NCBI GenBank assembly: GCA_024529925.1 | Contig: JAFEUB010000065.1 | Location: 3,326,001-3,390,000, forward strand | Direction of reading: 5' to 3' | DNA: 64,000 bases | DNA from: Ophthalmolycus amberensis | Taxonomy: Eukaryota > Chordata > Actinopteri > Perciformes > Zoarcidae | Part shown: in pieces, positions 50,158 through 62,719 of the stretch | How positions within the stretch are numbered: the first letter of the stretch is position 1 | Layout of the letters: each line of letters starts with the position of its first letter | Translations under genes and position numbers: made by a program | Notes under the pieces: model-generated | Seen by the model: the letters and a program-made list of their open reading frames with translations, nothing else | Told to the model about the DNA's origin: nothing | Databases searched by the model: none

Positions 50158-50297
50158 AAGTTATTAGATCGCGATTGTGAAAAGAATACAGGAAATGAAA
50201 GAGACAGCGTTCCACTAAGGTCCCTGCCCAGACTTCAACTATGGGACCTTGCAATTCATGGTCAGCATCTTAACCCGTAAGCCACTTGGTTGTCCCA
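50158..50297 (-). mobile_element. tRNA-derived SINE relic
   Basis: Read on the minus strand, the sequence starts GGGACAACCAAGTGGC followed by TTACGGGTTAAGATGC, resembling a tRNA A box. It continues GCAAGGTCCCATAGTTGAAG, where a degenerate B box (GGTTCGANTCC type) would lie. A pyrimidine-rich body ending CATTTCCTGTATTC follows, as in teleost tRNA-derived SINEs. It ends against a 26-base G run on the plus strand. The promoter boxes are degenerate, so it is an old inactive copy. Confidence 0.6.
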
Positions 50298-53249
50298 GTC
50301 TCGCAGGGTCGGCGATTCTTCCAGCAAACAATAGTTGTTTGCTGGTATATTAATGCTCTGAATGGTAAATACAGCTCCTTCATTATAGGATAGCAGGCAA
50401 CACAGGCCTGATCCGCAGCCACAGAAAATGTCGAAAGTTGAAAAACGTTAACTTTATGCAAATGAGAGCAAACTTTGCATGATTTACAGCGGTGATTTAC
50501 CAAAAAAAACCAGGACGGGAATCCATGAAATGTTGTCTTACCATCTGTGCTACAAAAACCTCTGTGAATAATGAGAGATTATTTTGTATTTCTCAAAGAT
50601 GGAGGACTGCTGGGCACAAAGTCTCAGATTGTTAGAGAAAGTGGTTGGTTGCTTGTTTGCACAATGCAAGAATACTTTTTATGCTTGTAAGCATAGAAAC
50701 TAATAGCAATAGTCCTATTGTGAACAAATATTTGTTCTCTAGGTTTGAAATTAAATTCTAAAATGATGAATAAAGCTGCACAAAGGTCTGCGTTTATGTT
50801 TTGATGAAAAGAAAGAAAGAAACCATGTTTTCTCACCATACCAATTGATAGAGTTTTTCTGTGTGTATGAGACGGCCAGAAGTCCACGGTCAGCCCTTAG
50901 TTTCACCCTGCCCGCTCCTTTGGTGATGTAAGGCATGCACTCTCCAGCGAGTGCAAAGTAAGCCATGCGGCCTCTCTGAAATGCACCATGAACAGTGCAT
51001 GATGAAACCATTTTGTAAGGATAGAGTTGTCTTGCAAGGTTGTTAACACAGTAAAAAATATGTTATTGATTTTACTTTATCGCAGTTTACCATCTGCGAT
51101 GCGGCGGGGTCAGACTTGTCTCGACAGTTATTTTTCTGTTCAGTTGATTTAAACTCTAACATTTCTTTCTACACGATGCAAATCCACAGCTACAGGATGT
51201 GCCAAAGAAATCCACAAAGTTACTGGTGATAGCCTCCCTTCACGCTGGTAATGTTTTTTAAATCAGTACTTCCACAGTATGTTAGGTTTAGAAATTAGGC
51301 ATTGCACTGACTCCAAGACTTTTGACAAGCTCCAAAACCTGTGTCGACACAGATATGTGCTGTGCAGTTGGACTTATAGCCTTGCTCTTGAGGAGGGGGG
51401 GGGGGGGGGATAAAACACCTAGTTTACTTTGACACAAACACATAGTGATGAGAAAGCTATGTTTTCCTTTATTGAGCCACCGAGTCTCAGATCTCTGATC
51501 AGGGCCCTGAGAGGGAGACAAATATTATACCAAGTTAGAGAGGACGGGGCGATGAGGGACAGAGAGGGGGGAGGAAGATATTTAGAATGTATACCTTTCG
51601 TGCTACTGAAAAAAATACAAAAGAAATCTAATTTAAATATCTGTATCTGTAAATTCCCATACGATTTTTTAGATTTTGCCTGTGAGAAGAGCTATACGGT
51701 TGCATTTTACTCAAACACAAACCTTCAAACCACCCCCCCCCCCCCCATTTTTTTTGCATTTTTTTTTTTTGTGTATCCTTTTGTAACAAAAGAAAAGCGC
51801 AGCAGCCAGCAGAGATTATCTGTTGTGTTTCTATCCAAGCCTACATCAAAGTCAATTATTCTACCCCGAAATCATCCCTCTATCTTCTCTTTGATTACCC
51901 CTCTTTTTCTCTGTTGCCATCACATCCTTCGCTTTCCTCATTTTCTTTCACATACTTACACACACACAGACAAACACATTTCTAACCCTGCCAGATGACT
52001 ATGCAGTGGCTTTTCCCCGTCTCCGGTATAGTGGAGCCTGCTGTGCCCACTGGTCCACATAATGAAGTGCAAATGGGGCTAATGTACTGGTTGATATAGT
52101 TTTTACAGATCAGGCCTGAATTGATTCACCTGCGATGGCAGCTCTGTATTTTCCAATAATTCTGAGGAGGGTGCAGACATTTCAGACAGATGCTTTATTT
52201 TGTCCCTTCATGATGGCTAAGATGTATGTGAACATAACCTTGAGACAGTGAAAGAAACTGAGATGGAATTATATTATTTCTGGTGTTTGGGTTTTCTCAG
52301 TGAGAGGCAATTCTCTGACACTTTGCAAACATTTTGTGGTACCATTGTGACAGTTTTTAGACAGACAATGTCTGAAATGTTGGGTTACCGTGATGGCTGA
52401 CATCTTTCTTGTCACATTGCCAAAACTCCCGTGGCTCTGCACAAACGTCACAACACTGACAAATACAACAACACATGACATCTAGACCAAGAATGTCTCA
52501 ACCGCTGCCACGGCCCACTCACACCAGCGGGAAGCATTTCATCAATTACATCAGGACTATCGATTGTCCCTAACGTCAGGAAGGCTGAATGATATACTGT
52601 AACATTTGACCCCTGATCGTGATCACCTGCATCACCTGACCACACATCTGCAGGCTCAAACCGACAGTCATTTAGTCAATAAATCACTCACAGATGAAAT
52701 CCGGAGAGAACCGGAATTCAGTACCTTCTCAGCAACCCTGCGTCCCAGTGCACATTAATGCAGCACACTTCATCAGTCCTAGCTGGCTTTTGTGTTTGTC
52801 CCCAGCATGGCGCATCCTTCAAAACCTTCCACAACAGTGTATTCATACAATTTATGATCTAATTAGAGGGCATAATGAATAGTCAACCATTTGTAACGAT
52901 CGTGATTAAAATGTTTTAGTGATTGCCAAAGATTAATTGTTTCAGTAATGGCTTCAGATTGATGTAATTTGCATACATATGGCAATTATGAATTTTTGTT
53001 CTTCATCTCCTTGATGCGCACGCTGCAAACGCTGTTTTCTGACAGTACTGTATATGTGTCTCGAAGTTATTTCCAACTAAAACTTTCAGTGAACAATATC
53101 CAAACTATAAGATGAATTAAGTTCAAAGCACCTCATTCTTTCATAATGTCAATAATATGGACATACAGAAGAATTTCAATAGATATCATGCTGACAGACA
53201 CTGATATGTCTTTATGTCAACTATTGTCACGCCTGCAGCTCTGCAAGGC

Positions 53250-53744
53250 TGTAATTCAGCACAGCATTGCTTTTAGCTAAGTACTAACATCAGCCTGCTA
53301 ACAAGCTTACACGGAGAATGCTAGCATGTTGATGTTTAGAAAACACAATGTCTACCATGTTCACCATCTTGGTTTAGCACGTCAACATGCTACATGTCTG
53401 GAAACTATAAATGTTTAAAATGGGCCAATTGATTCTTTGAGTGAATGAGTGAAAACTTTTACTTCCTGGTGGAACTAGAGGAAAAGTTAGGGGATCACCA
53501 AAGTCTTTTGAATGTTTTCTCTGGCAACGATGATTGTCTGTAGTAAGTTTCATGGCAATCCATCCAACAGTCGTCAGGATATTTGACTCATAAGATGTCA
53601 AGTATATGGTGGTGCAGGTTAAGTCAGAGAATCACCAAAGTCATGAAGCTTCATCCTCTATGGACCGTGACAGTCTGTACAAAATGTATCGTACAGACAG
53701 AATTGTGGATCGACCAACTGATGGACAGACAGACCAACGATGCC
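53250..53744 (+). repeat. Dispersed teleost repeat family 1, long copy
   Basis: The 5' part has GCTAACAAGCTTACACGGAG, ATGCTAGCATGTTGATG and ACCATGTTCACCATCTTGG. The 3' part has GGTGGAACTAGAGGAAAAG, GGGGATCACCAAAGTC, TTTCATGGCAATCCATCC and CTTCATCCTCTATGGACC. This is the most complete copy in the window. It is interrupted or followed by the hAT-like element beginning near 53745. Confidence 0.82.
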
Positions 53745-54745
53745 AGTGTTGGCCTTGTACCCTGAATAAGCAACTGTTTAGGGCCCCGCAAATCTGTTTT
53801 TTTATATATTTGCTAATAAAATCTTATAAAGAAAAAGTTGCATGGAGACAAAAATCCAATCAATGGCAGTGGAAGTCGATATTTGATATAAATTAGCTGA
53901 TAGGAAATAAGCAGCATATGCAAGAGAGAGAGAGAATTATAAAGGATAGCTAATAATTTATCAATAACGCTTGCCTAAGCTCGTGACAGCTGCCGGTGGA
54001 TTCAAGATCGATATTCCTGGGGGCGCCCTGCAGCGATGCGGCCACTGGTGCTGGTTGCACCCCCTCGAGACAGCTGGTTTCAGAAGCGTCCCCGAGGCAG
54101 CTCTCTGCGCAGTCTGTTGTTGACGGAGCGTGTTGCACAGAGCCGATTGAGTTGGCCAATATAACTAGCAGACACTTTATGTGACTTATAGATATGAAAT
54201 AATTATGTAGCCAAAAATAGTTGATCCATGTAGCTGGACAAGAAAGTAGGAGATAACATCAAATACCTGTTGTCCATATACATTTCGATATTACCCTGAT
54301 TCCATGTTATGCTACTTTGCGTAAAACACAACAACAATTCCATACTATAAAAATCCCTCTCCATTTATTGATTGTAGTAATATCTGGTTGGCAAGTTGGA
54401 GTTTTTATTCGGTTTCATAGCATTGTTCAGGCTCAATTCATGCAGTCAATAATTAATGACAATTACTTTTTTATTCATTTGTAGGTAGGAAAAGTGAATG
54501 AATGGTTGTCTTCTGCTTTATCTGCTTTATGTGATCGAAATAATCTTGAAACAAAATATAATACGATCCTACCGCATTCTCAGAACTGTTTTATGGATTT
54601 ACAATGACACAGTTCAGCAGTTTTAATGGCTTCTTGTCTGTGTATGTGTACAAACAAAAACACACACAAAGCAAGGAGGCCCCCCCCCCCCCCCCCAAAG
54701 AAAGTCTTGCCTAGGCCCCCCCTGTTGTCTAACGCCAGACCTAAA
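53745..54745. mobile_element. Probable degenerate hAT-like element, about 1 kb
   Basis: The left side reads CAGTGTTGGC, followed about 30 bp later by TTTAGGGCCCCGC. The right side, read in reverse complement, has TCTGGCGTTAGAC followed by GGGGGGCCTAGGC. These resemble teleost hAT ends with a GTTGGC-type terminus and a subterminal GCCCCTAG-type block. No 8-bp target duplication was found and the right terminus is not a clean CTG, so the exact limits are uncertain. A CpG-rich island at 53990-54160 lies inside. The left end adjoins an older dispersed repeat that it may have inserted into. Confidence 0.45.
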
Positions 54746-55036
54746 TATTGCCATATATTGCCATGTCCCTATGTCTGAAAAGCAAATGTGTGCCATTAAA
54801 ATATTTGCCTTGTCACGAGTTGACTTGAAAGCATCACCCTCAATACCATCCTTTATCTCTTGCTCTTCCTCAGGTGTTTCCTTATTGGAACCAAGGGTCT
54901 GCTCAGGTTGTCATTTTTAATGTTGGGCTGTGTAAATGAAACTGACTTCACTGCTCACTGCAGTGCTACTATATGCGGATTTTTGGCACAAGCTCAACTA
55001 CTTCCAAGTTGTCATGGAGAAATGAAAAAAAGTCTC

Positions 55037-55085
55037 AAGTTGTTCTTTACACTTCGAGCAACATCGGAAGTGCAAAGAACAACTT
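55037..55085 (-). repeat. 19-bp-stem hairpin with 11-nt loop
   Basis: The arm AAGTTGTTCTTTACACTTC at 55037-55055 pairs with GAAGTGCAAAGAACAACTT at 55067-55085 with a single mismatch. In a minus-strand transcript the mismatch becomes a G:U pair, so the stem is fully paired. The loop is GAGCAACATCG. No miRNA seed is recognised and the stem is shorter than typical pre-miRNAs. Confidence 0.8.
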
Positions 55086-55194
55086 CATTGCCAGACCAGC
55101 GTGTTTCAGCTTGTGGCCCTCATCAGGGTGACTACTGTATGTGCCCAGTCACATCAGTGTTAATCTGTGTAACCCTTGTGTTTTGATGCTTTTA

Positions 55195-55278
55195 ATGGTT
55201 TTATGTGAAGCACTTTGAATTACCTTGTTGTTGAAATGTGCTATACAAATACACTTGCCTTGCCTTGCCTTACAGCAG
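55195..55278 (+). repeat. 3' tail of a retrotransposon-like repeat with TTGCC tail
   Basis: GTGAAGCACTTTGAATTACC, TTGTTGAAATGTGCTATAC and AAATACACTTGCC, followed by a short (TTGCC)n run, resemble the 3' tail of L2-like LINE or SINE copies common in teleosts, which end in short tandem repeats. The 5' part cannot be delimited. Confidence 0.5.
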
Positions 55279-55904
55279 GTTTACCAACTTGCCATAATCT
55301 GTCTCACTACATCCTGAGATTATACTGCTTGGCCCCCTTCAAATATTGGATCAGTCCTGGATCATCCGTCCGGCCCAACAAATCCAATGCAAAGTCAAAT
55401 TTTTATCCCCTGCATGCAACCTTGTGTCAAATAGGTTTTACTGGAAGCAGTGTCTGCATGTGTTTGCCCTATCCCCTATTTAACTGGCACGGCTTCCATG
55501 CAAATGGCAGCCACAGGGATCAAGTCTCTGTCTGCTACAACATGACCTCATTTCTTCAGCTAATCTACAGCAGCAGTAGTAGTGAGTTTTTGTACACTGC
55601 TTGGCGTACATTTTGGCAATTATGAAAAATTAAAAAAGGAACACATATGACACATATTTCATATTCGTGTTAATCCTGAAATCCTGTGCTTGCGCTGCAA
55701 ATCCAGCAACTCAAATGAGGGTTGAAATGTTCTACATGTAGGACGGCAGATTGGTGATTGCTTGAATTTCACATCTTGAGTCTTGCGTCGTGACGAGAGG
55801 CGGGCTGCGATTTACAGGAGGTGACTAGCTCTTGGCCATAGTGGGTGTTGCGCTGTCACACCCCTCAATGTCATCACCCCGTCGGCCTGCTTTGTACACA
55901 GTCG

Positions 55905-55907
<3 letters not shown>

Positions 55908-55937
<30 letters not shown>
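55908..55937. repeat. (CA)15 microsatellite
   Basis: Uninterrupted CA run. Confidence 0.97.
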
Positions 55938-55940
<3 letters not shown>

Positions 55941-58089
55941 CTCTTTGTCATTTCAGTCAATACTCACCCACATCCAGCCTGTTTCTTTAATTAGAATAGC
56001 AGCATGTATCATTTGTTGCCATTTTCTTTGACAGTTTTTTTTTTTTTTTAATAATTGTTGAAAAAAAGCTTGAATATGACGTGACATGAGGAGATAAAGA
56101 AAGCTCGGGGCAGATTAAAACAAACAAAGTCATTGACTGCTCTAAGCTATTGGCTTTGGTAAATTTCACTTTTTATGAGCCACCATTTCCTTTCCTTTCT
56201 CACCAGCTTCCCCTGCTTCCAGTTTTTAAGTAAATAATGCCTTAATTACATCTCACCCTTTCCATGATAACTTATGCATGTGTTGCATTCTGCGCCTAAC
56301 CAGCAGCCATGCATTATGCAGAACTGGGCACCGCATTAGTGCTATCTCGTCATAGTACGATTATTACAGCACTCTTGAGGCTGTTGCTTACAAAATGATG
56401 GTTTAAGGATTCCATTAGCCTCATTTGTATGTGTTCAATAAAATGTGGTTGATGTTAAATTCATTTGTTCTTTTTGAATGTGAAAGCCTTCATATAGCGT
56501 GACACTTCTCTGAAACCCACGAATGAAGTAGGAATTCGTTTTTCAGCCAATACAAGGAGTGTTTTTATTCATTTCCTCAAAGTCATATATTGCACTATCC
56601 ATGTTGTTCACTGTTCAGCTCATGCACAACAGTTCGCATGCGGTGAGTGAAAAACACTCACAAGGCTCATCAGTGTGACTGTACAGTCATTTTTTATTGA
56701 CAGCAAAACAGTGATTTCCTCAGAGATGTATTCAAGATGTACTTTATGAAACCTTGCCCACTTTTTGAAATGGAATGTTCCTTTCCTCACACAATCTCAG
56801 GCGCTTCTTTGAATTCGACTCAAATTCATTTCTCAGTGCTCCTGCCCATGTGATTGCTCTTGATCTGTCATGGATTCGTTCATGTCATGAGGCTGTGGCC
56901 AGCTCGCATTTTGAACCTCTTCTCATTTGAAGTCAACTGCTCTCCTCTGACAGTTATTTCTTCTTCTTTTTTTAAAGGGCGGGAGTTTGTTCCCAGACCT
57001 CAGGTCCAAGCTCCATATGTCAGCCATCTGTCTGCTTTTCCCTTTAATTAAAAAAAAAAAGACGGCGAAAGATATGTTAGATGAGGCATCGGCATGCCTG
57101 GTGTGTTCTTCAGGCATTCAGAAATGGATGAAGAGAGTATTTGGCTGACGGCAATCAGCTCCTCTACTCTGTCGTCTGAGTGAAAAGCAAAGCAAAGTCT
57201 GTGCTTTTCTCGGGCAATACAGAGAGCCTCTTGCATAGCTACCTGATTATAAACGTGTCTCGTGTTTGGTGACAGTCAGCATCTCCTCAATTAAGTAGCA
57301 CTCAATATAATCAACTGGAGGTTGAAATGACTAAGAGGCACTTCAAGTAGTACTCCCTTTGATCCTCTTTGTCCCTTGATAGATGGGTAGCTTTTAACCC
57401 TTCACAGCTCCGAAACCCCGTCTGGTTTGGATCACACAGATATTGAACTGTAAATGATGGTGAGATGATAGGAGGTCATTGGCACGAAGACGGAAAATTG
57501 ATATTTCACAAGGGTAAAGTGAAGGAGCGGATAAGCCTCATTCAAGGCAACAGCCCTTTACCAGCAACATCCTGAGGAAATTAGAGGCTGTGGGTGAAGG
57601 TTAGGTGATGATAGCCTGCTTGAATATGTCACAATATGCTCCCTCAATCCTCCTTATTTTTCATCAGTAAAAAGTGAGAAGTTGTTTTCGACTCAGATTC
57701 AGAGATTTTGAACAAGTTGAGAAAGTATCACGGACTCTATTTATGGCTTGGAGACAATGCAGTGTTTGTTGCATGGTTATTATACTAGATTGCAGTACAG
57801 GTGTCAATGGTGGACCATACACTGTATTTCCAGCTCAGTCTGAAGTTTAAATAATCGTAGATTTATTTATTGATTAAGTTTCAAGCACGTTTAGTAGTCA
57901 GGACTAGAAAGGGCATCCAGAAAGAAGGAGTAATACTAAAGCTTTAGTAAAACTAAATAAGTAATACTTACAGTGTATAGCCAAGCTAGCAGCTCTGTTA
58001 GTCAGTAATGCTCTTTGTACAGAAAATCTGAACGGTTTGGACAAATTGAAAATTTAACGTGATCGTGGCACAAAATGAAAAGTCAGAGG

Positions 58090-58370
58090 AAATACTTGAT
58101 TGAAAAAAACATGAATGTCAGCACCAATTTCCATGATAATCCGGCTGTCGAGACTTTTCACCGTGCACTGCCAATGTCAACCTGCGGGGTGGCGGTAGAG
58201 GACTAGTAAGGGGATCACCAAAGTCATTAGACTTCATCCTCTGGGGACCATGAATGTCAGTAAAAAATGTAATTGTCAACATTCTTGTTGGACCGACTGA
58301 CTGACCCTTTAGCCTATAGCTGCTAGCGTGGCTAAAAGCTTTGAACAGAGTTCACGTACACCATGAAGTC
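58090..58370 (+). repeat. Dispersed teleost repeat family 1, short copy
   Basis: It carries GGCGGTAGAGGACTAGTAAG, GGGGATCACCAAAGTCATTAG, CTTCATCCTCTGGGGACC and CATGAATGTCAGT, closely matching the copy at 53.5 kb, then GACCGACTGACTGACC and GCTGCTAGCGTGGCTAAAAG. Confidence 0.8.
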
Positions 58371-60121
58371 TTAATTACAGGGGTGTTGGGCCAAAAACTG
58401 TAAAGTGAGAAGGATTCAGAATTTCTGCACACTAGCGATCACTTGGACTCACTTTACTCAATTAAGACATTTAGGTCTGTAGACCCTCAAATTACCCAAC
58501 GAAGCTTTACCGACTGCAATGAGATAATTAAATGAATTGACAGTGACCAGCAGTGTGCAGCATCTCTGTTTCCTAATTAAAACTGATATAAAAGAAGCTT
58601 TATTTCAGAACTCCAAAGCTAGACAGGGAGCTCTGGTGAAGGATACAGCGAGCAATGGGAGAAAGGCTGAGGGAAGCGGGGTGTGTTTCAGAGAAAACAG
58701 ACAGAGATATGATAAGAGACATGGTGAAAGTGAGACACAGAGAGCGATGCAGCAGAACGCATGGGTGGAGATGAGCTTTGTCTGGCGAGCCCTCTTTATC
58801 TGATAGTGTTCTTCTTGTCACGCACCAGCACTTTTAACGAGCTCTGATAATGGGAAGAACAGCATCATACTCATTAATTGAATTAGCGCTCTTTTTTTTT
58901 TATCTCCGCATCTGGCTGTGTCTGCTCACCCTTAAAAACACTCCACCGACATCTATTCCTCAGCTAATTGACTCCGAGCATCTCCCTGTTTCACATTACT
59001 AATTTATTGAACCAGCTCCCAGTCTAGTTCACCTGTCACTGGCGACTATCTAATTTAATTTTACCGCGGAGGTGATGGAGATTATTTTGTTTCTGAGCAA
59101 GAGAGATAGAGAGGGAGGAAGGCCGCATAAGTAAAGCCAGGGTTCTAAACAGCTTGTGTGTTTATTTCATAGCTGGATTTAGCTGCAGGTGTTTGAGAAT
59201 TTAGGGACGCGGGCCAATTTAACTAGCTCAATGTGATTTGGCCAATTTTGCCTGCTGTCAGTAAATTGAATTCAGATAAACTAACATTTTAAAATACATT
59301 TGGAGAATATGCCCAGCCACAAGTTAGCATGTGTTTTAGATTCACCATCTGACCAATTTGTCAAGCAGGGCTTTTTCTTTCAAACGTTTCAATGGGGTTA
59401 GTTAATGATACCTCTGCACCTGGCTGCAGGTTGTATATGAATGTGCTGCGACTCATCTGTATTAAAGCTTTTCTCCATCTGGCTCCTCCTCTGCAGGAGG
59501 AACCAAGAGTGGCTTTTCTTTGTGGCTGAGCAGATATCAGAGCTATTGTTCTCTCTTTCATTCATCTCCACTAAAGGTTAGCTTTGTCCAACAACCCACT
59601 CTCTGCCAACGTATATAGACACAGACTAAGGTCTGTGTGTGTGTGTGTGTGTACTAACTACATGTATGTCCTTGTGAAGTTATCGGGTTCTCTTTGTCTC
59701 CATCTTTGCAATGATGATGATCTGTTGTAACCTACTACAGGGAATATTTTTCATCCTGTTTCTTCTCATGAATTGTAATTTTAACTTTACGTTTAGCGGG
59801 TGACATAACCTTTGAAATATAGGACAACATTAATATATGTCTTTGCTATTGATGGAAATACAGGACCAGAACAGACAGCAAAGAACTAAAACTACAAGTT
59901 CTTACTCTAGCTTATTGAGCATAAAGCCCTCTCTTTGACTCCTCTCCTCTCCGAAATGTTTTCATCCTCTGTCCTTTTTCATTCACACTGATGCAACGCT
60001 CGTCTTTTCTAATTTGCCTGGCTGGTCTCTGTAAACCACTATATCCCCTCTCTCTGCTCAAACACCTTCAACACCAAGCTCCTTCCATCACTGTGCACAC
60101 CACAAAGACCTTTAGCTCACA

Positions 60122-60210
60122 CCCCCCCCCCCCCCCCCCCCACACACACTCTTTGTCTTTCTCCCTTTTCTTCAATCTTAATGTGCCCTTCCTCCCCCCC
60201 CCCCCCCCCC
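60122..60210. repeat. Paired C20 and C17 homopolymers
   Basis: C runs at 60122-60141 and 60194-60210, separated by 52 bp of pyrimidine-rich sequence that begins with CACACA. Confidence 0.93.
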
Positions 60211-61216
60211 ATTTGAATGACAGCATCTAATCATTAATGCAATTTATTTTTATCATGTCATTATCATCTTATGGTTTGCTGAAATTGCGTTTCACGGAAA
60301 CGTGCGCTTCATTTCCTTTGTCAAAAACATGTTTATGGCGAATCTGCGCAAAAACACACACACACACACATACACACAACTGCGTGGACATATCGCCGGT
60401 TGTTGAGGTGATGGTGGCCGGTTGGACACATTTAACATATTGCTCGACCCTAACAGGTCTAACATCACATTACTGCCTGCACATCAATGCACTAGAGACT
60501 ATTTAATATGTCAATGTTGCGTTCGCAGCTCGTTTCTGCTGCAACCAAGTGGCCCACGTTTTCTATTGTCAGTTTATCATTATGCTGTTCTGAACCATTG
60601 CTTATGTAACGTTTTGAATACATGACTTTTACTTGTGATGGAGTAGTTTAATCGTGTGCTATTGTTACTTTTATTTCAGTAACAAATGTGCATACTTCTT
60701 CCACCACTGTCAATGGAGGAATTCTAGACAGATGTATTTTTCAGCCACTGCTCAGGTCATTACTCTCATCTGCAGTTGCCTATATATTTGACGTGTCAAA
60801 CTTAAATTTTGTAGGAATTGGGTTTCATTTGATTGGTAATGCATTGCTACTTTTTCTATTGTTATCTTGATACATTGATTGCTTAACATCTGTAAAACAT
60901 GGTGTCTAAATGTCATATTTAGAACTGTTTGTATTCCATTTAATTCCCTGCTGTGTAAAGTGATATTACTGTACATTAGTAGTTCATGCAGCATACGAGA
61001 GGCATGCCAGAATGCGAGGTGTGGTGACATGTCATTCGGGGGGTGTCATTTCTGAGCATCAATCAGGGGAGAGCTGAAAACTTTTCTGACAACCTCATCT
61101 CATCTGTAAATACTCATCCCACTGATGCAGGTTTTCATGGAATTAATGAGGCAGCTTCATGTGCTGATGCATGTGAAAGGGGCCTCCTTTCGAATCGCTT
61201 TCCTTTATTGCCCCAA

Positions 61217-61263
61217 CTCCCTCCTCCTCCTCCTCCTCCTCCTCCTCCTCCTCCTCCTCCTCT
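61217..61263. repeat. (CTC)15 trinucleotide repeat
   Basis: Pure CTC/TCC repeat. The proline run in the plus frame crossing it is compositional. Confidence 0.96.
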
Positions 61264-61879
61264 CTCAACAGAAATCATATTAGCCAAAGCAATCTCATTT
61301 ACAACATGGCATTTGGTAATTCAGCATGCTTACTTGTTGGCTATAGTTCATGCTTGGGTTTGTCTGTCATGCGTGTGAGAGAACTAGAGTGAGTATGAGG
61401 AAAGAGAGAAAGAAAGAAAGGGCTAGTCATTAAGAACACAGAGTTTCAGGACCATGGACAGCATACTTACACTGTAGCTCAGGAGTGACTCGTTCTTTAT
61501 CAGAACTCAACCCATCAATCAACTCGTTTTTTGACTCTATGAAATGCCAAATACAGTTACTAAACACAATATAAGCCATATATATTTTATAAAAAGACTA
61601 AACAAGCACGTTTATGCATGTGTTAATTAGTACTGACAATTTTTTTTTTTAAATTACTGAAACCATCAGTTCAAAATCTAAATTGAGCACTGATGCAAAC
61701 ACAATAAGTTAATGGCATCCGTCATACGTTAGCAGAAAAAGAAAAGGAGAGGAAGAAGGTGCTGCTCGACATCATCCTGGGACCTAAAGCATGTCCCCGC
61801 TCTAATTGGGCTTCTATATTTCATCAATACAACAACGTAAGACTCAAGTTCATATTAGTTGATTATCGCCTGTCCTGTT

Positions 61880-62120
61880 AGTCCACCGCCAGTGCTGAAT
61901 CTGCTTGTCAGTTTGTAGTAACTACTGTGGCTGCCGCAACGACTGGAAGACAGGAGGGCAGACGACAATCAGTCGCCTCCTCCTAGTTATTGTGTGTGTG
62001 TTCCACACCGGCGGCCTTTATCTTTGCTCGTCAGAAGCAGCGACCAACACGAGGCCAGTTATCACCGCCTCGGCGGCCTGGATAGGATCAAAGAAGATCG
62101 GTTGAACACTGAAGATGTAA
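61880..62120. other. CpG-rich island-like patch near the end of intron 2
   Basis: Phrases such as GTGGCTGCCGCAACGACTGG, CACCGGCGGCC and ACCGCCTCGGCGGCCTGG give a CpG density well above the AT-rich surroundings over about 230 bp, 1.3 kb upstream of the 144-bp exon. It could be an alternative promoter, an enhancer, or an old GC-rich insertion. No splice-consistent coding exon is seen. Confidence 0.35.
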
Positions 62121-62691
62121 TGGCTGCGCTCTTCTAAGGACTGCTGCATGGTTTGTCATGTCATTATCCCACCGTTAACGCTCAGTTTTGTTTCTCTTCA
62201 TCTTTTACAAGTTGTTCGCAGTTCCTGAACGAGGACAGTCTCCAATTAGATTGATGCCGGGGAAAAATGACCCTGCGTTCATGTTTCACTGAATAGAAAC
62301 GCTTCTTTCTCCTCACCTTTCTTTGTGCCGTTGGTGTTTTACTTCAGATCCGGCTTTTCGTGCCATCATTTTCCCCGCATAAAACGCATATGCTGCGGCG
62401 TTTGTGGCAGCGGTTGGAACAGGAGCAATTTGTAATGTTGGAAAAGAAGGCACTGAAAGCTGCTCACGTTCTTCATGGTAATTGCATGTGACAGAGGAGG
62501 AAGAGGAGGAAGAGGAGGAAGAGAGCAACAGCGTGTCAGTACACTGGAAGAGGAGGAGGTCATGGTTCTTCGCCACCTGTATAGCCTCCCCCACAGACTG
62601 ACCAGGAGTAATGGAAGTGATAGAGGGACAATAGGGTGGGGCAGAGGTGGCATGAAGGCTGCAGAGATCTGAGGTCTGGCAAACGCCCCAG

Positions 62692-62719
62692 GTGTGTGTG
62701 TGTGTGTGTGTGTGTGTGA
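62692..62719. repeat. (GT)14 microsatellite
   Basis: Uninterrupted GT run about 650 bp before the 144-bp exon. A GAGGAGGAA repeat lies just upstream at 62493-62525. Confidence 0.96.
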
